Positions 1 through 8,067 of a DNA stretch of 35,505 bases are shown piece after piece. The stretch lies in NCBI GenBank assembly GCA_017441005.1, contig JAFSAM010000062.1, positions 1-35,505 of the forward strand, written 5' to 3'. Positions within the stretch are counted from its first letter, which is position 1. Each line of letters opens with the position of its first letter. Under the pieces are notes generated by a model. That model searched no databases and was not told the DNA's origin. It saw only the letters and a program-made list of their open reading frames with translations. The stretch is from Clostridia bacterium (GTDB lineage Bacteria > Bacillota > Clostridia > Oscillospirales > CAG-272). The position numbers and the translations under genes are program-made.

Positions 1-514
1 AACCTCTCCACAAAAATTCAACCTTACCGCCGTAGTACTTGATCACACCCTGCTTACGGAGTTCTTCTCTGTATTCTGTCTCGAGAAGCTCCTCGGCGGG
101 AACGGCACAAAGCATGATCGAGCCGGAAAGTCCCTCCAATGCTTCGGGATGTGTCAAAGCCGCGGCAATACCCAAAAGCGCCGAGCCCTGGCAATGGTGA
201 CCGCAAGAGTGAACAGCACCTGTCTCCTTGTCTGCAAATTCGTGCTCTGCACAAATAACCGAGTCAAGCTCGCCGAAAATGAGCACCTTAGGCCCCGGTC
301 TGCCCGTATCTATTTCAGTGTAAAATCCGGTAATACCCTCTGCATAATGAAGGGTATAACCCAATTTTTCAAACTCTTCCGAAAGATATTTCGTGGTCTT
401 GTATTCCTTGAAACCCGTTTCGGGGTTCGCATAAAGATACTTCTCTGTTTTCAAGATCAGTTCTTTGTAATTTTCCACGATATCGCTGTATTTTTCAAAA
501 ACCTGACTATACAT
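1..514 (-). CDS. M20 family amidohydrolase / metallopeptidase, partial (C-terminus off window)
   Basis: The reading frame starts at an ATG at 514 and runs off the left edge, giving 171 codons. A GGGGGA ribosome binding site lies a few bases upstream and a strong promoter at 550-578. The protein has the N-terminal layout of the M20D (AbgB/hippurate hydrolase/IAA-amino-acid hydrolase) group: an early NPETGF-like segment, then GELDSV, then HSCGHH followed by GSALLGIAAAL, where the Cys-Gly-His segment supplies metal ligands. Members hydrolyse N-acyl amino acids or small peptides in the cytoplasm. The substrate cannot be read from this fragment. The family is fairly certain; the exact enzyme is not. 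Confidence 0.85.
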   Translation of the reverse strand, partial: MYSQVFEKYSDIVENYKELILKTEKYLYANPETGFKEYKTTKYLSEEFEKLGYTLHYAEGITGFYTEIDTGRPGPKVLIFGELDSVICAEHEFADKETGAVHSCGHHCQGSALLGIAAALTHPEALEGLSGSIMLCAVPAEELLETEYREELRKQGVIKYYGGKVEFLWRG

Positions 515-549
515 TTTCGTTTTCCCCCAATAAGCTCATTATTATTTTC

Positions 550-578
550 ATTTTAGCACTATTTCCCTTTAGTGTCAA
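550..578 (-). promoter_or_regulatory. Sigma-A-type promoter for the M20 amidohydrolase
   Basis: On the minus strand TTGACA (573-578) is followed after 17 bp by TAAAAT (550-555), about 35 bp before the start codon. Confidence 0.8.
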
Positions 579-601
579 CAAAATAAGTAATTATTTAATA
601 A

Positions 602-635
602 AATAAAGTGCCGCAAACAATAACGGCACTTTATT
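602..635 (-). terminator. Terminator of the GldG/DUF4340 ABC operon
   Basis: A perfect 12-bp inverted repeat (602-613 and 624-635) with a 10-nt loop lies just past the stop of the DUF4340 gene. On the minus strand it runs into a T-rich tail. It separates this operon from the promoter of the next gene. Confidence 0.75.
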
Positions 636-639
636 ACGA

Positions 640-2004
640 TCATACAATTAATTCAATTATTTTCTGTATCTTTTCCATGTCGACAAATCTGTCTTCACCG
701 CAGAAGGTTGCTATACAATTCTGCTCGTCTACCTTATATACTTTAAGCTCGAGAGTATCTCCTCCCATATCGAAAACAGCCTTCAAAACAAGCTCTCCCT
801 TTTCACCCTCGACGGTCTCCTTGCTTATAATGCTTGTGATGGTGTTAAGGAGGGTAGAAGCCTCTTCCTTTTCCTCAAGATCGGATGCTGTATAGGTTTT
901 TGCTTTTTCTCCTGCTTCTACCGTGAACGATACTATGCCGTCGGCAAGAACGGGACAGACGAGCTTCGACTCAAAGTCGGCTTCCAAGGCTGTGAAAAGT
1001 TCTTCTCCGCCGCGCAACTCGTACAACAAAAGACTGCCGTCAACGTTTGCAAAATACTCTGTCTTTCCCTCTTCGTTTACGTATCTGCCGATATTGATCT
1101 TACAATTCTTCTTTGCCGTAACGTTTACACTGGTATCTGTGTTATCTTCACCGACCGCCACTTCATAATCAATAAACAAACACAGCGACTTTACCTCTCC
1201 GAGGCCGTACTTTTCGAGGGTCTCTTCGTCGGGCTTGAATGCAAGCACGTCACCGAGAGATATCGACGATACGGCACTCATAAATTCACCGGAAGCCTTT
1301 CCGTCCGCACCTCTCTTCACTCCGTTTTCATCGAAAACGAAGTAAGTGTAGGGATCTGAGTAAATAACGTCTGTTGAATCCTTGGTAATAATGTTGGACT
1401 TTCCTTCAACAACGTATTCGACCTTGGTTATGCTCTCTGCATCGGGGGCTGAAAATGAGTCCACCACAGCCATCTCAAGCACAGTATACACAAACGGCGA
1501 TACCGGGTTGGTCCTCGTCATTAATATACAGTCCTGTGCACTGGATTTTATATAATAGCCCTCTGCCGCTTGGTTATAGTTACCCATGGTATAGACATAT
1601 TCCGTACCGTCGGAAACGGTATACTTGATCGTAAAGTTGGGATCGTCCATACCGAAATCCGCCTCGTTTTCGAGCGTATTTGCAATCACTCTGTTGGCGA
1701 CTATATTCGAAAGAGATGCTGCCATATCGTTAGCGTAGCTCTGCTCAAGCGGAAAATCGGGATCCTCAGCCCACTGCCATACGTCGCCGACTTTCTTTAA
1801 CTTGACCGTTTCTTCGTCAAAAACGTACTCAATCGAGTTAACGGTAGCCGAGTCAAGCACCAAAACCTCGATCACTGTATTCACATCATTTTCGCCATCG
1901 TTTTCGGTAGAATCACCTTTGGTGCTTGATGTGTACACAAAGTATCCGGCAACAAGACCGCCTAAAACAAGCAAAAGAACTATGAGTTTGATCGCTTTTT
2001 TCAT
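640..2004 (-). CDS. DUF4340 domain-containing membrane-anchored protein
   Basis: This 454-residue protein has one N-terminal membrane segment (about residues 5-24) followed by a long soluble region with a charged, Asp/Glu-rich linker. The repeated pattern of strand-rich blocks (for example FDEETVKLKKVGDVWQW and DPNFTIKYTV) matches the DUF4340 family, which commonly accompanies GldG-type ABC auxiliary proteins. Its ATG overlaps the TAA of the upstream GldG-like gene (TAATG), so the two are translationally coupled. It is the last gene of the four-gene operon and is followed by a hairpin terminator. Function is inferred only from context: an extracytoplasmic part of an uncharacterised ABC export system. 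Confidence 0.85.
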   Translation of the reverse strand: MKKAIKLIVLLLVLGGLVAGYFVYTSSTKGDSTENDGENDVNTVIEVLVLDSATVNSIEYVFDEETVKLKKVGDVWQWAEDPDFPLEQSYANDMAASLSNIVANRVIANTLENEADFGMDDPNFTIKYTVSDGTEYVYTMGNYNQAAEGYYIKSSAQDCILMTRTNPVSPFVYTVLEMAVVDSFSAPDAESITKVEYVVEGKSNIITKDSTDVIYSDPYTYFVFDENGVKRGADGKASGEFMSAVSSISLGDVLAFKPDEETLEKYGLGEVKSLCLFIDYEVAVGEDNTDTSVNVTAKKNCKINIGRYVNEEGKTEYFANVDGSLLLYELRGGEELFTALEADFESKLVCPVLADGIVSFTVEAGEKAKTYTASDLEEKEEASTLLNTITSIISKETVEGEKGELVLKAVFDMGGDTLELKVYKVDEQNCIATFCGEDRFVDMEKIQKIIELIV

Positions 2005-3446
2005 TACTTGCTCCTTCTTCTGAACCAGATACCCGCGCCGAGACCTACGAAGATTACGGGAATTATAACGGCAAATACTGCAAGAAGTATCTTGCTCTGT
2101 GCCTCGTTGATCTCAAGTGTACCGCTTGCCAGTTCTCTTGTGGGCACCGTGATCACGTCCTCGGCATCACAAAGCCAGCCGAAGGAATTAAGGAACAACG
2201 TTTCATAGTTTCCGTATACGTCATAATCGGACATAAGAACGATGGGAGTATTGATCCAGACTATACGTGTCTCTTTTGTATCATCAACAGTTTCGGTGAT
2301 CGCTACCGCATAGTCAAACGGACCTGCAATATCGCTTTCTATCTTTTCGGCAGAATCACTTTCTTCCACTCTTGAAAACGCCTTATCGGTGGTATAAAGT
2401 AAGGGCGTTACCTCTACGCTTTCTCTGAGATCTTCGGAAGTATTGATTCCCTGGCAAAGTCCGAGAATCATTGTAAAACCGTTAAAGGGTGTAACTATCT
2501 CGTGTTCACCGTACTGTGCAAGCATCATTGCGGGGAAATCCTTAAGGTGATAGCTTGAATCCCCCTCATAAATAATACCATCCGTCGCGGAAACACCGTA
2601 ATAATCAAGCACTTCTGAAAGATTCTTGTAGTTCTCGACGCTTGTATACTCGTAATAGGAATAGTACATCATTCTGCCGCCGTTTTTGAGGTAGCTCAGC
2701 AATATTTCCTTTTCCTGCTCCGAAATATCCGTCTCGGGAGCGCAGAGCAAAATGCAATCCGCATCCTCGGGAATCGCGCCCTCGGTCGCAAGATTGAAAT
2801 TCTCATGAAGAACTATAGCCTGGCTTTCAAGATAACCCTTGTAGGTGTCGTCAAGGGGGAGCTCTCCGTGTCCGCCGATCGAATATACAACGGGACTGAC
2901 CTCGGATAATACAAAGCTGATCGCCGAGGTAAGCTGATTTTCCAAATCAAAGCCCTGTGCAGGGGGCATTTGACCGTAGCTGTAGTAATAATTATAAATC
3001 GTATCAAACGGTATTCCGGGATAATACACGTCAAAATAGTCAAACGTCTTGGATCTGTCTCCGCATTCAACGATCACACTGCCTGTCGAAGCACCGTTTC
3101 TGCCCTCTTCCTTAAAGAAATTGGGGTTCTTCGCAGGGTCAACGTTTTTTACCGAAACTCGCATGCTGAGTCCGTCATACTTGCCGAGCATCGTAGTGTA
3201 GGAAGGATCTTCACTTCCCTCTTCGACGACGTAATAAATGGCAACGTCTTTTTCAAGACCGTCAATAAGCTTGATCGTTTTTTCGCTGATTGAATACATA
3301 TCGGTAGAGCTTAAGTCAAGCTTTGTTTGTGTCGCGGGAAGCTTATTTATAAACACGTTGACAAAAATGACTATTGCCAAAACCACCAACGACATAAGAA
3401 CGGCATAACCGCCGGTTTTCAAATATTTTGTGTTAAGTTTTTTCAT
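2004..3446 (-). CDS. GldG-like ABC transporter auxiliary protein
   Basis: The 480-residue product has a membrane segment near each end (about residues 15-35 and 455-473, the latter followed by RRRSK), with the large central domain outside. That domain carries the ABC_transp_aux/GldG pattern: VVYSIGGHGE, then DCILLCAPETDIS, then an LKNGGRMMYY segment at about residues 180-270. GldG works with GldF and GldA in Bacteroidetes gliding; Clostridia have related systems of unknown substrate. The start has a GGAGGG site. A 15-nt gap separates it from the permease gene, and its stop overlaps the next start. Confidence 0.85.
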   Translation of the reverse strand: MKKLNTKYLKTGGYAVLMSLVVLAIVIFVNVFINKLPATQTKLDLSSTDMYSISEKTIKLIDGLEKDVAIYYVVEEGSEDPSYTTMLGKYDGLSMRVSVKNVDPAKNPNFFKEEGRNGASTGSVIVECGDRSKTFDYFDVYYPGIPFDTIYNYYYSYGQMPPAQGFDLENQLTSAISFVLSEVSPVVYSIGGHGELPLDDTYKGYLESQAIVLHENFNLATEGAIPEDADCILLCAPETDISEQEKEILLSYLKNGGRMMYYSYYEYTSVENYKNLSEVLDYYGVSATDGIIYEGDSSYHLKDFPAMMLAQYGEHEIVTPFNGFTMILGLCQGINTSEDLRESVEVTPLLYTTDKAFSRVEESDSAEKIESDIAGPFDYAVAITETVDDTKETRIVWINTPIVLMSDYDVYGNYETLFLNSFGWLCDAEDVITVPTRELASGTLEINEAQSKILLAVFAVIIPVIFVGLGAGIWFRRRSK

Positions 3447-3461
3447 ATTCTTACCCTCCGA

Positions 3462-4325
3462 TCAGCTCCAACGGCGCTTTTCAACTGCCTGTACCGAAAG
3501 GAATACAAACAGAAAGATGACCGAAAGGAAATATACTACCGACGTAAGATCAAATACGCCGTATCTGAATACCACCCATCTTGAGGAAACCGAAAGCCAA
3601 CTTACGATCTTGGCGAATAAGCCCTCAAACAAGGCGGGGTTTTTCTTAAACAATACGGCAAGCACTACCTCGAACACCGCCATGACCGACAGCGACACGA
3701 TATAGTTCTTTACCATCACCTGAACTATCAGTCCAAGTATCAGCACCAATGCAGTTATTGCAATGAAGGAAACCTTGGGTTCTGTGGGAAGGTTGCTTGC
3801 AATAGCATCGGAAAAATAGATGATCAGCATCACCAAAAAAGACAGGATGGCGGATACAATCTGATTTTCCGTAAGTGCTGACACAAACATACCGATTGCC
3901 AAAAGCGAAGCACCCAAAAGATATAAAGCCAAAAGTGCGCCGTAGGTCACGGGGGCATCAATAAATCCGAAGTGTGACAGAATATAAGGATAGATCGATA
4001 TTACTGCCATTGGCACGGTAAACACCGTCAGCATTGCAAGATACTTTGCAATTACGATAGAAGAAACGGAAATGGGAAGCGAATACAAAAGCTGGTCGGT
4101 CTTCTTCTGTCTCTCCTCTGCTATTATCCTCATAGTGAGAAGGGGAGTCGCAAGAATGAGAACGAAGCCGAAAGTACCGAAGGTTTCCGTCAAGTCGGAA
4201 TTCAAAGAATTCACCTGATTGACCGTAACGAATATTCCCATAAACAAAAGCAGGATGGAAATATACAGATATCCGAACACGTTACCGAAATATGACTTTA
4301 ATTCTTTTTGATATACAGCCAACAT
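3462..4325 (-). CDS. ABC-2 type transporter permease (GldF-like)
   Basis: This 287-residue protein has about six hydrophobic segments. The N-terminus (AVYQKELKSYFGNVFGYL) and the loop with MRIIAEERQKKTDQLLYSLP are typical of ABC-2 permeases of the GldF/NosY type. Its ATG overlaps the TAA of the ATPase gene (TAATG). It would form the membrane channel of the exporter together with the ATPase upstream and the GldG-like and DUF4340 proteins downstream. Confidence 0.9.
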   Translation of the reverse strand: MLAVYQKELKSYFGNVFGYLYISILLLFMGIFVTVNQVNSLNSDLTETFGTFGFVLILATPLLTMRIIAEERQKKTDQLLYSLPISVSSIVIAKYLAMLTVFTVPMAVISIYPYILSHFGFIDAPVTYGALLALYLLGASLLAIGMFVSALTENQIVSAILSFLVMLIIYFSDAIASNLPTEPKVSFIAITALVLILGLIVQVMVKNYIVSLSVMAVFEVVLAVLFKKNPALFEGLFAKIVSWLSVSSRWVVFRYGVFDLTSVVYFLSVIFLFVFLSVQAVEKRRWS

Positions 4326-5425
4326 TATTCCTCATCCCCCTTCTTTTCTTTTTTATCTTCTTCATCATCATTATCTTCTTCGTCGTTTCCGCCGTTTTCT
4401 TCAATATCTGACGTAAACATGGGCGTATACTCGCCGTCATCGTCATCATCTTCGTCTTCCTCGTCGGCATCGTCTTCGTCGTCCGAATCATCTTCCTCCA
4501 AAGAGTCTTTGTCGGTAAGCTTCAAGAAGATATCCTCAAGGCTGAAGCTGCTTGCAGTCATACCGAGGATGGACGCCTTGATCTCGGAGAGCGCAAAGAA
4601 TATCTCTGAGCGGATATCGTTCTCTGCGTGGATCTTAAGCACTACCTGTCCGTTATCGGAAGAAATGACTTCAATAGCCTCTACACCCTTTATCTTGTTC
4701 AAAGCGGCTACTACCGCCTTTTCGTTGCCCTTGACGGTCAATTCGATCGAATTACCCTTCAATCGCCTACTGAGGTTTTCGGGAGTGTCACTTGCGACAA
4801 GTTTTCCGTCCGCAATGATCATTACATAGTCACAAATGGCATTGACCTCGCTCAAAATATGAGAGCTGAAAAACACCGTATGGTTTTCACCAAGGGATCT
4901 TATAAGCTCGCGAATCTCGATGATCTGCTTGGGGTCAAGACCGACCATCGGCTCGTCGAGAATGATGATCTCCGGATAGCCGACGATTGCCTGAGCAATA
5001 CCCACTCTCTGTCTGTAACCCTTTGAAAGGTTACCGATCAAACGGTTTGCAACTCCCGTTATGCCGGTAAGCTCCATTATATCCTTTAATTGCTTGACAA
5101 GCTCCGATTTTTTTACGCCCCTTGCCTTGCCGACAAAACTCAAATACTCATAAGGAGTCATATCGGTGTAAACAGGCGGGATTTCAGGCAGATAGCCTAT
5201 GCACTTCTTTGCTTTCTTAGGCTCCTCAAATATATCGTGTCCGTTAATAAGGACCTTTCCCTCCGTAGAAGAGAGACAACCGGTCATTATGTTCATAGTA
5301 GTCGATTTACCTGCACCGTTTGGGCCGAGAAATCCGTATATTTTCCCCGAGTCAACCTTAAAGCTGATACCCTTCACGGCAGTTTTCTGACCGTATTTTT
5401 TTACAAGGTTTTGTACTTCGATCAA
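4325..5425 (-). CDS. ABC transporter ATP-binding protein with acidic C-terminal tail
   Basis: The ATPase has Walker A GPNGAGKST at residues 34-42, signature LSKGYRQ at 133-139, Walker B IIILDEP at 153-159, and a switch histidine in FSSHIL. The start is TTG at 5425, chosen because GGAGG lies 7 nt upstream. After the ATPase core and a short regulatory-like domain (to about residue 305), the last 55-60 residues are nearly all Asp/Glu, ending in a Lys/Glu patch. Such a tail is not part of the usual GldA/CcmA fold. It is the first gene of the operon and should power the GldF-like permease. Confidence 0.92.
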   Translation of the reverse strand: MIEVQNLVKKYGQKTAVKGISFKVDSGKIYGFLGPNGAGKSTTMNIMTGCLSSTEGKVLINGHDIFEEPKKAKKCIGYLPEIPPVYTDMTPYEYLSFVGKARGVKKSELVKQLKDIMELTGITGVANRLIGNLSKGYRQRVGIAQAIVGYPEIIILDEPMVGLDPKQIIEIRELIRSLGENHTVFFSSHILSEVNAICDYVMIIADGKLVASDTPENLSRRLKGNSIELTVKGNEKAVVAALNKIKGVEAIEVISSDNGQVVLKIHAENDIRSEIFFALSEIKASILGMTASSFSLEDIFLKLTDKDSLEEDDSDDEDDADEEDEDDDDDGEYTPMFTSDIEENGGNDEEDNDDEEDKKEKKGDEE

Positions 5426-5469
5426 AGTTTTTACCTCCGTTAATTTGATACTCTTTTTGCAATATATAT

Positions 5470-5498
5470 ATTTTACAAAATTTCCTGCACTTTTACAA
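5470..5498 (-). promoter_or_regulatory. Probable promoter of the ABC exporter operon
   Basis: On the minus strand TTGTAA (5493-5498) is spaced 17 bp from TAAAAT (5470-5475), about 45 bp before the TTG start. It is weaker than the other promoters in this window. Confidence 0.55.
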
Positions 5499-5563
5499 TG
5501 ACTAAATGAAAATTTTTTCCTCTTTTTTGCTACTTTTTTTTAAGTTTTTCACTTATGTTTCGG

Positions 5564-5609
5564 CATTTCATCACATAATCATCACAATTGATGTTTACAA
5601 TATGAAATG
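5564..5609. repeat. 8-bp inverted repeat upstream of htrA
   Basis: CATTTCAT (5564-5571) and ATGAAATG (5602-5609) form a perfect inverted repeat with a 30-nt spacer in the 260-bp gap between the divergent ABC operon and htrA. It may be an operator. No convincing plus-strand promoter was found for htrA. Confidence 0.3.
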
Positions 5610-5689
5610 AAAAGTAAAAGAGGCAAAAAAAGTCCGATCAAAAAATGAACAGTATTTTTCATTATTTTATAAAAAAGGAGAATAAAACT

Positions 5690-7270
5690 ATGTCAGACGA
5701 AATCAAAAACGGTTTTGAAGAAACCAATGATCCTAAAGGCTATGACGTTTCCTCTGTAAACGAGACAGCAAAAAACGAAAACGACTTTGAAATAGAGATC
5801 ACTGCCGAAGAAGCGGCAGAAGCAAAGGCTCCCGAGACAAACATTCCTCCGGTGACCCATGCTCAGGCACCTCACGTTGCACAACGTCCGATCTACAATA
5901 ATCCGCCTATGCAGGGTTATTATTACGCAGCTCCCCGTCAGCCTATGCAGCCGATGCAGCCTGTGCGTCCGATGCAGCCGATGCAGCCTATGTCGGCTCC
6001 TATGTACAATACAAGCTATTATTCATCCGTAAACCCCAACGGAATACCCGCCGGTGCTGTATATTCATATCCCGGTCAGGTACGCCCGAATGCAGAACAG
6101 CACAAAGCTTCTACACCCGCATCTCCCAAAAAAGAAGAAAAAAAGAAGGAGAAAAAGGGGCACGGTATTATGCTTGTCATTTGCTGTGCGGTACTCTCCC
6201 TCGTTTGCGGCTTCGTGGCGGCGTTCGGTGCTATGAAACTGTTTAAGTATACCGACCCCGTCACAGATGGTGCTACCAATCCCGGCGGTACGACCGTCAT
6301 TTACGAAAGTGTACAAATTGACGTTCCCGAATCTTCCCTCAATGCGGGCGCTGTTGCAACAGTTGCAAACATAGCCCTTCCCTCTGTCGTAGAGATCAGA
6401 ACAGAGGCTGTAGTAAACAACAGCTTTTACGGTCAGTACGTAACAGAAGGCGCAGGAAGCGGAGTTATCATTTCCACCGACGGCTACATTGTAACAAACA
6501 ACCACGTTATAAGCGGAGCATCAAACATCACAGTGCGTCTTTACAACGGCGATGAATTCAAAGCAGAGCTTATAGGCAAAGATGCACAGACCGACATTGC
6601 AGTCATCAAAATCAACGCCGAAAGCCTTACCCCCGTAATTATGGGTGAGTCGACAAACCTCGTTATCGGAGAACTTACCGTTGCGATCGGTAATCCCCTC
6701 GGCGAGCTTGGCGGAACCGTTACAGACGGCATCATCAGTGCACTCGACAGAGAGATCACCGTCGAGGGCGAAAATATGATACTCCTCCAGACTAATGCCG
6801 CAGTAAGCCCCGGCAACTCCGGCGGCGGCCTGTTCAACGCAAAGGGCGAGCTCATCGGTATCGTCAACGCAAAATCATCCGGTTCCAGTGTCGAAGGCCT
6901 CGGCTTTGCTATTCCGATCACAACGGCAAAGCCTGTCATCAAGGACCTGATCGAAAAGGGTCACGTTACGGGCAGACCCTCGATCGGAATCACGATCATC
7001 GAGATCACCTCTGACTACCAGAAATATATGTACGGAGTAAGCGATTACGGTGTGTATATTCAGCAGGCTCTCAATGAAGAATTCCAGGCGGGCGACAGAA
7101 TTATCGCTATCGACGGTAACTCCATAAGCACAAGCTCCGATATCAAAGCTATTCTTCACGAGCACACGGTAGGCGACAAGATCACAGTCACCGTTTCCCG
7201 CAAAAACAAGATCGTAGACGTCGAGGTCACACTTATCGACTCGGCAGACAACACCCTTTCAACACAGTAA
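5690..7270 (+). CDS. htrA: HtrA/DegP-like membrane serine protease (S1C) with PDZ domain
   Basis: The start at 5690 is preferred over the in-frame ATG at 5645 because AAAAAAGGAG precedes it. The 526-residue protein has a long cytoplasmic N-terminus (about 160 residues), acidic at first and then Pro/Met/Gln-rich with a MQPMQPVRPMQPMQPM repeat and a Lys-rich block. One membrane segment follows (about 160-182), then a trypsin-like domain outside with His272 (NNHVIS), Asp302 (TDIAVIK) and Ser377 (GNSGGG), then a PDZ domain (about 430-515). Such proteases degrade or process misfolded envelope proteins. The two-component system immediately downstream suggests a link to envelope stress. The PDZ domain looks somewhat degenerate before QAGDRIIAIDG. 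Confidence 0.95.
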   Translation: MSDEIKNGFEETNDPKGYDVSSVNETAKNENDFEIEITAEEAAEAKAPETNIPPVTHAQAPHVAQRPIYNNPPMQGYYYAAPRQPMQPMQPVRPMQPMQPMSAPMYNTSYYSSVNPNGIPAGAVYSYPGQVRPNAEQHKASTPASPKKEEKKKEKKGHGIMLVICCAVLSLVCGFVAAFGAMKLFKYTDPVTDGATNPGGTTVIYESVQIDVPESSLNAGAVATVANIALPSVVEIRTEAVVNNSFYGQYVTEGAGSGVIISTDGYIVTNNHVISGASNITVRLYNGDEFKAELIGKDAQTDIAVIKINAESLTPVIMGESTNLVIGELTVAIGNPLGELGGTVTDGIISALDREITVEGENMILLQTNAAVSPGNSGGGLFNAKGELIGIVNAKSSGSSVEGLGFAIPITTAKPVIKDLIEKGHVTGRPSIGITIIEITSDYQKYMYGVSDYGVYIQQALNEEFQAGDRIIAIDGNSISTSSDIKAILHEHTVGDKITVTVSRKNKIVDVEVTLIDSADNTLSTQ

Positions 7271-7289
7271 CCTTTATTCACTATCAGTC

Positions 7290-7318
7290 TTGAAAAACTG
7301 AAAAAAATATTATATAAT
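7290..7318 (+). promoter_or_regulatory. Promoter of the response regulator / histidine kinase pair
   Basis: TTGAAA (7290-7295), a 17-bp spacer and TATAAT (7313-7318) form a near-consensus promoter 72 bp before the response regulator start. Confidence 0.75.
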
Positions 7319-7356
7319 AATGCTGTGCCGAGCATAATGCTCCGCACAGCATTATT
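7316..7356. promoter_or_regulatory. 41-bp inverted repeat over the promoter and transcription start
   Basis: Two 13-bp arms (7316-7328 and 7344-7356) are exact reverse complements. Between them a smaller 5-bp stem (7330-7334 with 7338-7342) is also symmetric. The left arm begins inside the -10 box, so the element covers the expected start of transcription. It may be an operator, or a 5' UTR hairpin. A terminator for htrA is less likely because no T-run follows directly. Confidence 0.55.
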
Positions 7357-7389
7357 GATAAACACCCCATTTTTTCGGAGGATACTTTT

Positions 7390-8067
7390 GTGTATAAGAT
7401 TCTTGTAGTCGATGACGAAGCTCATATTCGCTTGCTTATAAAAAAATATGCGTCCTACGAGGGACATACGGTATATGAAGCGGAAAACGGCCTTGTGGCA
7501 ATCGATATGTGCCGAAACAATTTGTTCGATATAATCATTATGGACATTATGATGCCCGAGCTTGACGGATTCACCGCCTGCCGCGAGATACGCAAATTCT
7601 CAAATACGCCCATTATTATTCTTTCGGCAAGGGGCGAGGAATACGACAAGATCAACGGCTTCGAGGTGGGGGTCGACGATTTCGTAGTTAAGCCCTTTTC
7701 TCCGAAGGAGCTTATGCTCCGTATTCAGGCAATCATGAAGAGAACGTCCGCATCTATTGCACAGCAGCCTAATGAAACAGTCACGATCGGCGGCTTTACA
7801 GCCGACCTTACGGCAAGGATCATCTACGTCGACGGTCAAAGGGTCAATCTTTCTCCAAAAGAATACGACCTGCTGTTTTATCTGATCCGCAACAAGAACA
7901 TTGCCCTCTCTCGCGAAAAGCTCATTTGCGACGTTTGGGGCTACGATTTCTACGGAGACGACAGAACACTCGACACACATATAAAAATGCTCCGAAAACA
8001 GCTTGGAAATTATGCAGAACTCATAGTCACAGTGAGGGGAGTTGGATATCGCTTTGAAGTCCGCTAA
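7390..8067 (+). CDS. OmpR/PhoB-family response regulator
   Basis: The start is GTG at 7390 with GGAGG 8 nt upstream. The receiver domain has acidic residues Asp8/Asp9, phosphoacceptor Asp52 (IIIMDIMMPELDG), Ser79 and Lys101 (VVKPF). The C-terminal half is a winged-helix DNA-binding domain with the usual SPKEYDLLFYL and DRTLDTHIKMLRKQL segments, ending in RGVGYRFEVR. Length (225 residues) is normal for the family. The kinase gene overlaps its 3' end, so the two are cotranscribed and translationally coupled. Targets are unknown; htrA and the inverted repeat at its own promoter are plausible. Confidence 0.95.
   Translation: MYKILVVDDEAHIRLLIKKYASYEGHTVYEAENGLVAIDMCRNNLFDIIIMDIMMPELDGFTACREIRKFSNTPIIILSARGEEYDKINGFEVGVDDFVVKPFSPKELMLRIQAIMKRTSASIAQQPNETVTIGGFTADLTARIIYVDGQRVNLSPKEYDLLFYLIRNKNIALSREKLICDVWGYDFYGDDRTLDTHIKMLRKQLGNYAELIVTVRGVGYRFEVR

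Noticed and set aside
4308..4829. Ser-rich plus-strand frame of 173 codons
   Set aside because: It is the reverse complement of the Asp/Glu-rich tail of the ABC ATPase, which automatically reads as Ser-rich.
5645..5689. Earlier ATG for htrA
   Set aside because: No ribosome binding site precedes it, while the ATG at 5690 has AAGGAG at good distance.
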